Positions 15,017 to 21,746 of a stretch of DNA of 21,746 bases are shown one piece after another (position 1 is the first letter of the stretch; each line of letters opens with the position of its first letter). The position numbers were made by a program, and so were the translations under genes. Under the pieces are notes generated by a model, which saw only the letters and a program-made list of their open reading frames with translations, had not been told where the DNA came from and made no database searches. Source of the DNA: a virus; IMG/VR virus record IMGVR_UViG_3300039045_000178, positions 2,139 through 23,884 of that record. One strand, given 5' to 3'.

Positions 15017-16510
15017 TTAGAACTCTATAATAATCTTTATGTCTTCGGTTTGGTCTGAAACCCTTTGTATTGGTTTTCTATTCTCAGTGTAAATTATGTT
15101 ACCAGAATCAAATTTAAGTTCTGGGTTTGCATAACCACTTGTTAATGTTATTGTGTTACCACCTGCAAGTGTGACTGTCTCTGAACCTGTTGTACTTGGT
15201 GTTCCAACAGCACCACTTGTAGCACCAGTGATATTATTTGCACCACTAAATGCTGTAAATGATTGGGTCGTAGTTGCAGTTCCATAACTAGAGAATCTCT
15301 CTTGTTGATAATATAATAATTTTCTAGAATTATCCCATTCAACCACTCTACCAATAGCACCTGTTGTTGCTTGTGTAATCTGTTCATCAACATCGAAGTT
15401 ACCAGTGTTAGATGAAAACTTAACAACATAAGTCATTCTTCTTGTTGATGCAGTTGCCACTGTTGATGTTCCAAAGTCTGTAGGATCAACAACAATACCT
15501 ACATTTCTAAAATCGTTTGCAACTGTAAAGTCATCACCTTCTGCTTGTGTAAGTGTTGTATTAGTCATGACGAAGTGTCCACCTAGTTCATTAACAGCAT
15601 TATTTCCATGACCACCTTTAGGTGAGATGATTGGACGAATTACAGCGCCTGTACCAGAACCAACAGTTGTTGATGAAGATAAACTTGCATCTGAAAATAC
15701 ATTTGTTAATGATACGTTTGCAAAAGTATAACCTGATCCACCTGCATGTATAGTTGTGTCTGTTCCAGCAGTTAATCCAAAGTCTGCAAAAGATCCACCT
15801 GAAACTGTTCCACGAACTATCGCACCAGATGATGTTCCTTGACTTGTTCCGTCACCAAAAATAGGAAAGTAATAAGTTCCGTCTGTATAACCTGATCCAG
15901 CAGTAACTGCTAGTGATTCTATTTTTCCGTCAGTTGCAGCTGCCGCCACAGTTGAGTCTGTAGATACTGGCATATAATCAGTTGTTAAAAACTTTGTTGC
16001 CTCTGACGCAGTGATATTATACATGTACTTTAAAATATATCCACCAGATGCAAAAGGTGTAGTAGATGTAGAGGTAGGTTCAGAACCAGAGAATGCAGTT
16101 CCACCATTATTGTTTAATACTTTGTAAACATTATTACCTGATGTTACAAAATAAAAATTACCTTGATATATTGAAGATGCACCTGATGTTGTAGTATTAG
16201 ATGATGTTACTTGATCATCATATCTATCAAAAACTGTACTATTAACCCAGTTAACTCTAGGAAGAGCATTAGAGATATCTGAACTTGTAATAAGTTTTGC
16301 GGCCAACATAGAATCATATCTGTAAAATTCGTTTGATACTGCGTCTGCTGGTGTTGGTGGATTTGTATCTGAACCTCCACTTGTGCCACTTGTGAATGGC
16401 GTTGCCTTACCTATGAAAAGGTAATATGTAGATTTTGATGCCTCAGAAAATGATTCAACGAATTGTGAAGCATTATGTAATCTGAACTTCTCTGTAATTA
16501 TTGCTGTCAT
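15017..16510 (-). CDS. 8: gp8-like baseplate wedge protein
   Basis: The 497-residue protein resembles T4 gp8 at both ends. The N-terminus has ITEKFRLHNASQFVESF and a FIGKATPF segment like the T4 FITFGRSEPW. PRVNWVNSTVFDRYDD (84-99) corresponds to the T4 IPRRDW...YPDPY region. The last residues, SGNIIYTENRKPIQRV then DQTEDIKIIIEF, match T4 GEMIYMENRPPI...DQTEEINILF (recalled). gp8 is a dimeric wedge component. T4 gp8 has about 334 residues; the extra 160 lie in the middle. They hold two GSGY modules (about 205-215 and 255-265) and a TSGA-type module near 445-455. The start has AAAGGAAGAG upstream and two late octamers, so gp8 probably opens a transcription unit. Confidence 0.9.
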   Translation of the reverse strand: MTAIITEKFRLHNASQFVESFSEASKSTYYLFIGKATPFTSGTSGGSDTNPPTPADAVSNEFYRYDSMLAAKLITSSDISNALPRVNWVNSTVFDRYDDQVTSSNTTTSGASSIYQGNFYFVTSGNNVYKVLNNNGGTAFSGSEPTSTSTTPFASGGYILKYMYNITASEATKFLTTDYMPVSTDSTVAAAATDGKIESLAVTAGSGYTDGTYYFPIFGDGTSQGTSSGAIVRGTVSGGSFADFGLTAGTDTTIHAGGSGYTFANVSLTNVFSDASLSSSTTVGSGTGAVIRPIISPKGGHGNNAVNELGGHFVMTNTTLTQAEGDDFTVANDFRNVGIVVDPTDFGTSTVATASTRRMTYVVKFSSNTGNFDVDEQITQATTGAIGRVVEWDNSRKLLYYQQERFSSYGTATTTQSFTAFSGANNITGATSGAVGTPSTTGSETVTLAGGNTITLTSGYANPELKFDSGNIIYTENRKPIQRVSDQTEDIKIIIEF

Positions 16511-16530
16511 GACTTACTCTTCCTTTGTTA

Positions 16531-16550
16531 TATTTATACTCTTATTTATA
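16531..16550 (-). promoter_or_regulatory. double T4-type late promoter upstream of gp8
   Basis: Two exact TATAAATA octamers on the minus strand, at 16531-16538 and 16543-16550, lie in the 40-bp gap before gp8. AAAGGAAGAG (16517-16526) follows, then the ATG at 16510. Both octamers leave room for a short leader with the complete Shine-Dalgarno. Confidence 0.65.
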
Positions 16551-17627
16551 CTACGAAACAGATATTCCTATCACTGAACTTAAGGTCACTGGCACACTTC
16601 CCTTTGAAATTAAGTCATTTGGTCTACCTTCGTTTAAACTTAAATCAAAATTTTGATGAGGTATCTGTCCTTCATCAAAAAATATCTTTGTTTGTTCTGC
16701 TAATAATAGATTTGTTTGTGCATCTATGTCAGAAAAATCTATTTCATACAAAATAGCGAACCCTGCATCAGTGCCATTTATATCTGTGCCGTCTAAAACA
16801 AGGTTATCTATCTCAGAATCTTCTAATAAAACACTATCTTTTATCTCAGGTTGTAGTGATCTTTCTAATGCAAGTAAGTGTCCGTTTGTTCCAAGTGTTC
16901 CAATCTCTGCTTCTAAATGAACAACATTTGAGTTTGGCGAATAATCTTCTATTTCTAGAACTCCATTTGCCTCTTGTGCAAAATTTTTATTTCCTAAGAT
17001 TTGTTCACTTATCATTCTTTCATTTGATTCACCTAAAATTAATCCACCACCTTCAAGTTCTATTCCGTCATCATCATTTGTTCCAGCGTTGATATCACTT
17101 TGTCCGCTTTGTAAATGTACAAAAGGATTTTGAACTCCAATGGTTCCCTCTTCTAAAGTTAAAAATCTACCAGTCTCACTTTTAAGTGGTGTCACACTAT
17201 CAAACTCAGATATAATTTTACTTTCTAATTTAAATCCTTCAACCGATGCTGGATTCTCTAATAGTATTTTACTGTTTCTAATTATGTCAACAATTCTAAT
17301 ACCATCCATATCTGAAATTGTTATTAGTTCAACATCAGTAGGATTATCTTGTAGTAAAGTCTCCCCTTCATTTTGAACTGTGTTAGTAGGAAATGAAAAA
17401 ATAGAATCCTCTGCAATAAGGTTAACTTGTATCGATCTTTGTAGTGAGTCCTCTGCGATAAGATTATCACCATTAGTTTCTTGAACAATAAAGTTGACTA
17501 TACCTAAAGGTTCTGTTCCGTCTAAAACTATTTTACCATGAAGTGTATCTTCTAGTTGTATGCCATCACCGTCCTGAGCACCAAATGAACTTTTACCTAA
17601 ATGTAATAATAAATTTTTTTGTGCCAC
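16551..17627 (-). CDS. repeat-rich structural protein between gp7 and gp8
   Basis: The 358-residue protein consists almost wholly of short acidic beta-type repeats: GDGIQLEDT (about 20-28), GDNLIAEDS, VNLIAEDSI, GETLLQDN, SKILLENPAS, GRFLTLEEG, DGIELEGG, NGVLEIEDY, KDSVLLEDS, NLVLDGTD, TNLLLAEQT. This pattern suggests a solenoid or beta-helical extended protein. The same motifs occur in gp7 and in the C-terminal part of gp14. The start codon is GTG at 17627, sharing its first base with the TAG stop of gp7 (TAGTG). GAGGG lies 7 nt upstream inside gp7, so translational coupling is likely. Position in the wedge operon points to a baseplate component. T4 has no gene here, so this is a lineage-specific addition. 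No enzymatic motif is visible. Confidence 0.75.
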   Translation of the reverse strand: MAQKNLLLHLGKSSFGAQDGDGIQLEDTLHGKIVLDGTEPLGIVNFIVQETNGDNLIAEDSLQRSIQVNLIAEDSIFSFPTNTVQNEGETLLQDNPTDVELITISDMDGIRIVDIIRNSKILLENPASVEGFKLESKIISEFDSVTPLKSETGRFLTLEEGTIGVQNPFVHLQSGQSDINAGTNDDDGIELEGGGLILGESNERMISEQILGNKNFAQEANGVLEIEDYSPNSNVVHLEAEIGTLGTNGHLLALERSLQPEIKDSVLLEDSEIDNLVLDGTDINGTDAGFAILYEIDFSDIDAQTNLLLAEQTKIFFDEGQIPHQNFDLSLNEGRPNDLISKGSVPVTLSSVIGISVS

Positions 17628-20600
17628 TATCTTGCCCTCGCTTGTGATTGTACAACATATTTAAAGTTAGGAATAAATGCAAGTTCGTGATCTCCACCTT
17701 GTGTTGTTGCTGTCTCTGCAAATATTCTATTACCTTTTCCATAAACTGTAATTGTTCCGTCTTCACATTTAATACTTTCATTCGCATCTTGTGATAAGAA
17801 ACTTTCTGCTATCATATTGACATTGCCTAAATCATCCTCTGCAATGATTGTGCTTCCAGCGTTTGATGATGAACCATCACTACCATCAAGTGCAAGTGTA
17901 GATGTAGATGAACCATCGATTGTAATTCTATCAGTTCTATTACCAATTCTTGCACCAACTCTTGGCACATGATGTCTTCTTTGCACAACTTCATCAAATA
18001 AGAATTCAAATGTAGATGCAAGTATCGGTGAGAATGTATCAACTGTATCAACTGGGTCTTGTTGTTGTGAACCTGCATTTTGTAATGCAACTGAAATAAA
18101 TGATGCGACAGATACTTTTCCAAAAGGTGCAAAACCAGCAGGGTGTACTGCCTTCTTTAATTCATTTAAGAATGTTGCAGTTGATTGACCAACTTGTACT
18201 TCATATGAAAACTGTTGATAATAGAATGAGTCTTGTACTCTGATTAAGTCTTCGCCAACTAAAGATTTTATGTTTATATAATTACCCACTGTATCTTGTG
18301 TGACATTAACACCAACACTTGCAGTTCCTATATCTGCTAATAAAATTGTACCAGTTGCACCACCTGAGTCTGTAATTACTACATCTTTACCTGAGAAGTC
18401 AATATCATCTTGATTAATAATATTTTGACCTGCATTATTTTGTGAACTATCAGTTCCGTCAAGAACCATGTGATCACCTATTGATGTTGAGTTTTGTGTT
18501 TCACCAACTAACCTATCACCTGTCTCTGCAATAATTAAATTACCATGTTGCTCGTTCTTTAATCTTTGACCTGTCTCACCTGCTAAAAATCTTGTGCCTA
18601 CATTATGTAAAGCATCTAAAACTAATTTGCCATCTTCGTCACCAACGACACCTAAGAATGTAGATTCTAAAAGGATATCACCAGAGTCGTCCTCCATGTC
18701 TATACCAAGTAACGGATTCTCACCTGCAGGTGTTTCAATTAATAATCTATCTTTGTTGACACTTGTTCCGTTTAATAAAATATTATCACCAACATCTGTT
18801 AGTATTGTATTTCTAGATACGACTTCAATCTTTCCACCTGCACCTGCATCATTGGGTGAATAATAAAATAATTGTGGTGCATCATCTGCCACAACTATTT
18901 GTATGAATGCACCTGTAGTTCCTATAGGTGTTGTTATACCAGACTTAGTTACACCTGTCGTATATTCAGATCCACTCGCATGTGTTCCGTTGGCAGTAGA
19001 TGAAAATAAAAATTGATGATTTAAAGTTGTGTCTGCATTATATAATGATGAGTCAGACAAATCAAAATAATATGTGTTTCCTTTTTTTATTCTCAATTGT
19101 TTTTGTTTGACATTATCAACAATAAAATAATCTTGTGCGTTAACGTCTGGTTCATCAAAAAATTTTACATCAACACGAATAAATTTAGTTGCCTCAACTG
19201 TGGCACTTGTTGCATCTAAAATAATATTATCATCATCATCGGTCTCTTCTATTTGCACATCTTCTGCTAATATGTTATTCTCATTCAGTGCCGAACTATG
19301 ACCTTCTTGGACTTGAGGTATATTGAAGGCTGATGATTGTTCTAAATCAAACTTTATTGTATTTTCAAAAGTTGTATTTAATTGTTGTTTATCTGAATCG
19401 TAACTTTTTACTGTTCCAACATGAGTTGTTAAAGTATTGTCAGCTGCAAAAGTGCCAGTAACATCTTTTAAAATAAAGTGTGCGATTAATTCTGCATCAG
19501 GTTTATCATTTGGATTATAATCAAAACCACTGTCGTTAACAACTAAAGAATCTATCGCACCAATATCATTTGTAAGTGCAAGAAGTTTAGTGCCTGAACC
19601 ATTTGATGATTGCACTGTTATTGTAGGTAGTGCATCATATCCCTCACCTTTGTTTGTTAGGAATACATCTCTAATTGATGATGCTTCGGCATCAGTTGCG
19701 AAAGTATCATGTTCAAGCATAATTAAATCTTCATCTGATTGGAACGCATCTAAAGATACCTGAGTTTCGTTTGTTAATAAATTATCACCTGCATCTGAAC
19801 TTGATAAATCTGTTCCGTCTAAAATTAAAAGATCATTTTCTTTTGGTGGATATTCAACATAAGGACTACTATCATATGACCCAGTTGGAAAGTCTGCTGT
19901 GCCGTGATTGACTTGAGAGTTTGGCATATAAAAAGTAAGACCTGGGTATTCTAAAAAAGTATGTGCGTGTGAATTATCTTCTCCACCTGCACCTGATTGT
20001 GTTAAAAATAATGGATAAAAGTAACCTGTTTTACCAGCACCTTTTTGATCATACTCTGCTGTACCATAAAGATAGAATGGGCCGTCTATTACATCTGTTG
20101 ATTCTAATGCAATGTTAAATGGTTCCTCAGTTGATGTAGTTCCCACATCTATAATCAAACTACCTGAACTATCCTCTAATAATATACCACCACCAACGGC
20201 AGACACTACACCTTCTGCTCTTGTTATTCCGTCACCACCTGTAAAAGTAAGTTTATCATTTACTTCATAACCACTACCAACAGTTTGTATAAAGACATCA
20301 GATACAGAACCTCTTTTTATTTTATCTACAAGTACATCAGCAAAACCATTTCCTTTAGTATTATCAATTGTTAAGGCTTCTTTCGCTGTGTGTAATATAC
20401 CATCATTGATTACAGTTGCATCATTGACAATCGATTTAATTCTAAATGTGATTGGGGTGTCTGTTCTGTTAGATGTTAAATTTATTATTTCACCACTTTC
20501 AAAAGTTCCTAAAACATCTTCGATATCAAGTTCGGCAACAGAGGCTGCGTCTTGTTGAAATACAGAAGCAGAATCTACAGTTGCAGTTGCACCTGAATCA

Positions 20601-21370
20601 TCACCTGTAATAATTTGACCAACTGTTTCATCAGCGGCTGCACCTAGTGACTCACATCTAATTTTTAATTTCTTTCGCCAGTTACCACCAGATACATTTA
20701 GAATGTTTTCGTTAGGATAAAATATATCTGCATTTTCACCTAAGAGTATTCTCATAAAAAGTTTATGACCTTCTCTTGTTCCTTTTGCAGAGTATAAGTC
20801 TTTAATATTTTTTACAAGTTTTCTTTTTGATATACCATTTGCAAGAGACTTTGGTATGACATTTAAAAATGCTTCTCTAAACTGATCGAAGTATTCAAAG
20901 ATAGTGTTATCAACATTTGCATAATCTAACATCTGTTGAATATTTTGAACAGGGTTTGTTTTGTATGCTGTTAGTTTTGCTTCTGCACCTGAAGTTCCAC
21001 CTGTGACAGTTTCATTCAATTCAAATCTTTGATTAGATGTAATATAGATTACACTGTTTCTTAAATCTGTAACTAATACTGTGGCAGTTGCACCTGACGT
21101 TTGACCCGTAACAGTTTCACCTACTGTAAACGCAACAGAATCTTCTAATGATATTCTATCACCTGTCTCTTCTAAAACGTAGGATGTTGTTGTAGGTTCT
21201 TGTATAAGATAATTTGTAGTCGTTGCAAAGGTCATCTTTGCAGACTCTAAGAATTTGTAAAAGTCTCTTACAAAAAGTCTATAAGTTTCAAAGTCCTCGT
21301 CTTGTATAAAGTCAGGTAGTTGACCTTTTACAAGAGGCGATACTTTTTTTGTAAATGTAGGATCATGCAT
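17627..21370 (-). CDS. 7: gp7-like baseplate wedge protein
   Basis: The 1247-residue protein lies between gp6 and gp8, as in T4. Parts of it resemble the C-terminal part of T4 gp7 (recalled). PDFIQDEDFETYRLFVRDFY (19-38) corresponds to T4 YLLQDSNFEAFCEAYIQYL. DLYSAKGTREGHKLFMRILL (191-210) corresponds to T4 YDFYSTKGIEASYKFLFKVL. KKAVHPAGFAPFGKVSV (about 1075) corresponds to T4 RFVHPVGFGFIAITLL. The T4 N-terminal half has no visible counterpart. Instead a long insert between these segments holds TSGA-type modules (88-97, 123-131, 254-263), GSGY modules, and ILLE/LIAED/LDGTD repeats from about 880 onward. gp7 is the central wedge subunit. The ATG at 21370 follows the gp6 stop by 11 nt. Confidence 0.83.
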   Translation of the reverse strand: MHDPTFTKKVSPLVKGQLPDFIQDEDFETYRLFVRDFYKFLESAKMTFATTTNYLIQEPTTTSYVLEETGDRISLEDSVAFTVGETVTGQTSGATATVLVTDLRNSVIYITSNQRFELNETVTGGTSGAEAKLTAYKTNPVQNIQQMLDYANVDNTIFEYFDQFREAFLNVIPKSLANGISKRKLVKNIKDLYSAKGTREGHKLFMRILLGENADIFYPNENILNVSGGNWRKKLKIRCESLGAAADETVGQIITGDDSGATATVDSASVFQQDAASVAELDIEDVLGTFESGEIINLTSNRTDTPITFRIKSIVNDATVINDGILHTAKEALTIDNTKGNGFADVLVDKIKRGSVSDVFIQTVGSGYEVNDKLTFTGGDGITRAEGVVSAVGGGILLEDSSGSLIIDVGTTSTEEPFNIALESTDVIDGPFYLYGTAEYDQKGAGKTGYFYPLFLTQSGAGGEDNSHAHTFLEYPGLTFYMPNSQVNHGTADFPTGSYDSSPYVEYPPKENDLLILDGTDLSSSDAGDNLLTNETQVSLDAFQSDEDLIMLEHDTFATDAEASSIRDVFLTNKGEGYDALPTITVQSSNGSGTKLLALTNDIGAIDSLVVNDSGFDYNPNDKPDAELIAHFILKDVTGTFAADNTLTTHVGTVKSYDSDKQQLNTTFENTIKFDLEQSSAFNIPQVQEGHSSALNENNILAEDVQIEETDDDDNIILDATSATVEATKFIRVDVKFFDEPDVNAQDYFIVDNVKQKQLRIKKGNTYYFDLSDSSLYNADTTLNHQFLFSSTANGTHASGSEYTTGVTKSGITTPIGTTGAFIQIVVADDAPQLFYYSPNDAGAGGKIEVVSRNTILTDVGDNILLNGTSVNKDRLLIETPAGENPLLGIDMEDDSGDILLESTFLGVVGDEDGKLVLDALHNVGTRFLAGETGQRLKNEQHGNLIIAETGDRLVGETQNSTSIGDHMVLDGTDSSQNNAGQNIINQDDIDFSGKDVVITDSGGATGTILLADIGTASVGVNVTQDTVGNYINIKSLVGEDLIRVQDSFYYQQFSYEVQVGQSTATFLNELKKAVHPAGFAPFGKVSVASFISVALQNAGSQQQDPVDTVDTFSPILASTFEFLFDEVVQRRHHVPRVGARIGNRTDRITIDGSSTSTLALDGSDGSSSNAGSTIIAEDDLGNVNMIAESFLSQDANESIKCEDGTITVYGKGNRIFAETATTQGGDHELAFIPNFKYVVQSQARAR

Positions 21371-21381
21371 TTTTACTCATC

Positions 21382-21746
21382 TCAATAACTAGAACTTGAA
21401 CTAGATGAACTAGAACTTGAACTAGACGAAGTAGAACTTGTACCTGATGAACCATAAGTTGATGTTCCACTTGAAGTTGCTACACTTGTTGTTGCAGTTG
21501 AACCTGAACCAGTTGTACTAAATGCTGTACCAGATGTTGTTGCAGTGTCAGATGCACCACTCACTGTTGAGTTTGCAAAATCTATTTCTAGAATTTGATT
21601 TCTTACAGGCACAATATCATTTGTACTTGGTGTAACGATAATTCTAATTCTTGTTGATGTTAAACTATCCACGTTTGAAACACCTGTAATGTTTATATTA
21701 TTAATTGTAATCAAACCAGAATCATAATCTATTGACCCTGCATTTG
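21382..21746 (-). CDS. 6: gp6-like baseplate wedge protein, C-terminal part with polyserine tail (cut by window edge)
   Basis: The frame is open to the right edge of the window, so the 5' part of the gene is missing and the apparent TTG at 21714 is not a start. The 120 visible residues begin NAGSIDYDSGLITINNINIT, followed by RIRIIVTPSTNDIVPVRNQI and LEIDFANSTVSG. This layout, a 'G-x-I-DY-x-x-G-x-I' strand followed by 'P-x-RNQI', is how I recall the C-terminal domain of gp6 in T4-like phages. gp6 forms the dimers that join wedges into the inner baseplate ring. Position directly before gp7 agrees. After the conserved end comes a Ser/Thr/Gly-rich tail of about 60 residues, ending in a run of serines and a final Tyr, which I do not know from gp6 elsewhere. 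Confidence 0.78.
   Translation of the reverse strand, partial: NAGSIDYDSGLITINNINITGVSNVDSLTSTRIRIIVTPSTNDIVPVRNQILEIDFANSTVSGASDTATTSGTAFSTTGSGSTATTSVATSSGTSTYGSSGTSSTSSSSSSSSSSSSSSY
21387..21449. repeat. 21-bp tandem repeat, three units, inside the gp6 tail
   Basis: Units lie at 21387-21407, 21408-21428 and 21429-21449. The first two are nearly identical (20 of 21 bases) and the third differs from the first at four positions. The unit is seven codons long, so gain or loss of copies keeps the reading frame and changes the length of the polyserine tail. Confidence 0.85.

Noticed and set aside
21382-21714. Independent 110-residue gene starting at 21714
   Set aside because: The frame continues upstream without a stop to the window edge, and the sequence fits a gp6 C-terminus.
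1-21746. tRNA genes, CRISPR arrays, insertion sequences, attachment sites
   Set aside because: No cloverleaf-like conserved arms, no regularly spaced direct repeats with unique spacers, and no transposase or integrase were seen by reading. A tRNA scan was not possible here.

Overview
This 21.7 kb window is part of the late structural region of a T4-like myovirus, most likely a marine one. Genes recognisable by residues shared with T4 proteins (recalled, not searched) are the baseplate wedge genes 6, 7 and 8 and the neck/tail-completion genes 13, 14 and 15. They appear in T4 order when the minus strand is read from right to left. The low GC (roughly one third by eye), the T4-type late promoter octamer TATAAATA, the DUF4815-type giant protein and the Ser/Thr/Gly/Asp-rich repeat-bearing structural proteins fit phages of marine picoplankton, either SAR11 pelagimyophages or Prochlorococcus/Synechococcus cyanophages. 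The host cannot be settled from this window.

Layout on the minus strand, in direction of transcription: 3' end of gp6 with a polyserine tail (21746-21382); gp7 (21370-17627); a 358-residue repeat protein (17627-16551); gp8 (16510-15017); a 2156-residue DUF4815 structural protein (15015-8545); a 77-residue coiled-coil protein (8545-8312); a 177-residue fibre-like protein (8322-7789); a 536-residue tail fibre with three internal repeats (7749-6139); a 319-residue protein with three internal repeats (6096-5137); a 208-residue protein of unknown function (5119-4493). After the plus-strand genes come a sugar-nucleotide epimerase (2791-1997), gp13 (2043-1231), gp14 (1229-216) and the first 72 codons of gp15 (216-1). 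Genes are packed with 1-nt overlaps or tiny gaps, and several have good Shine-Dalgarno sites.

Two tandem GT-A type glycosyltransferase-like genes (2847-3734 and 3700-4512) are the only plus-strand genes. They lie between the fibre block and the epimerase/neck block, and their 3' end overlaps the convergent 208-residue gene by 20 nt. The 55-bp gap between the epimerase and the first glycosyltransferase holds two different promoter types back to back: a near-consensus sigma70 promoter pointing at the glycosyltransferases and a T4-type late octamer pointing at the epimerase. This suggests that the glycosyltransferases are expressed early by host polymerase, while the epimerase and virion genes are late. 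That glycan cassette is the most interesting part of the window.

The baseplate and neck proteins share short repeated sequence modules: an ILLE/LIAED/LDGTD type in gp7, the 358-residue protein and gp14; a TSGA type in gp7, gp8 and the giant protein; and a GSGY type in gp7 and gp8. No recognisable gp9, gp10, gp11, gp12 or fibritin lies between gp8 and gp13. The DUF4815 giant and the fibre-like genes occupy that place. I saw no tRNA, CRISPR array, insertion sequence or integrase, and no stretch over 300 bases lacks a gene.
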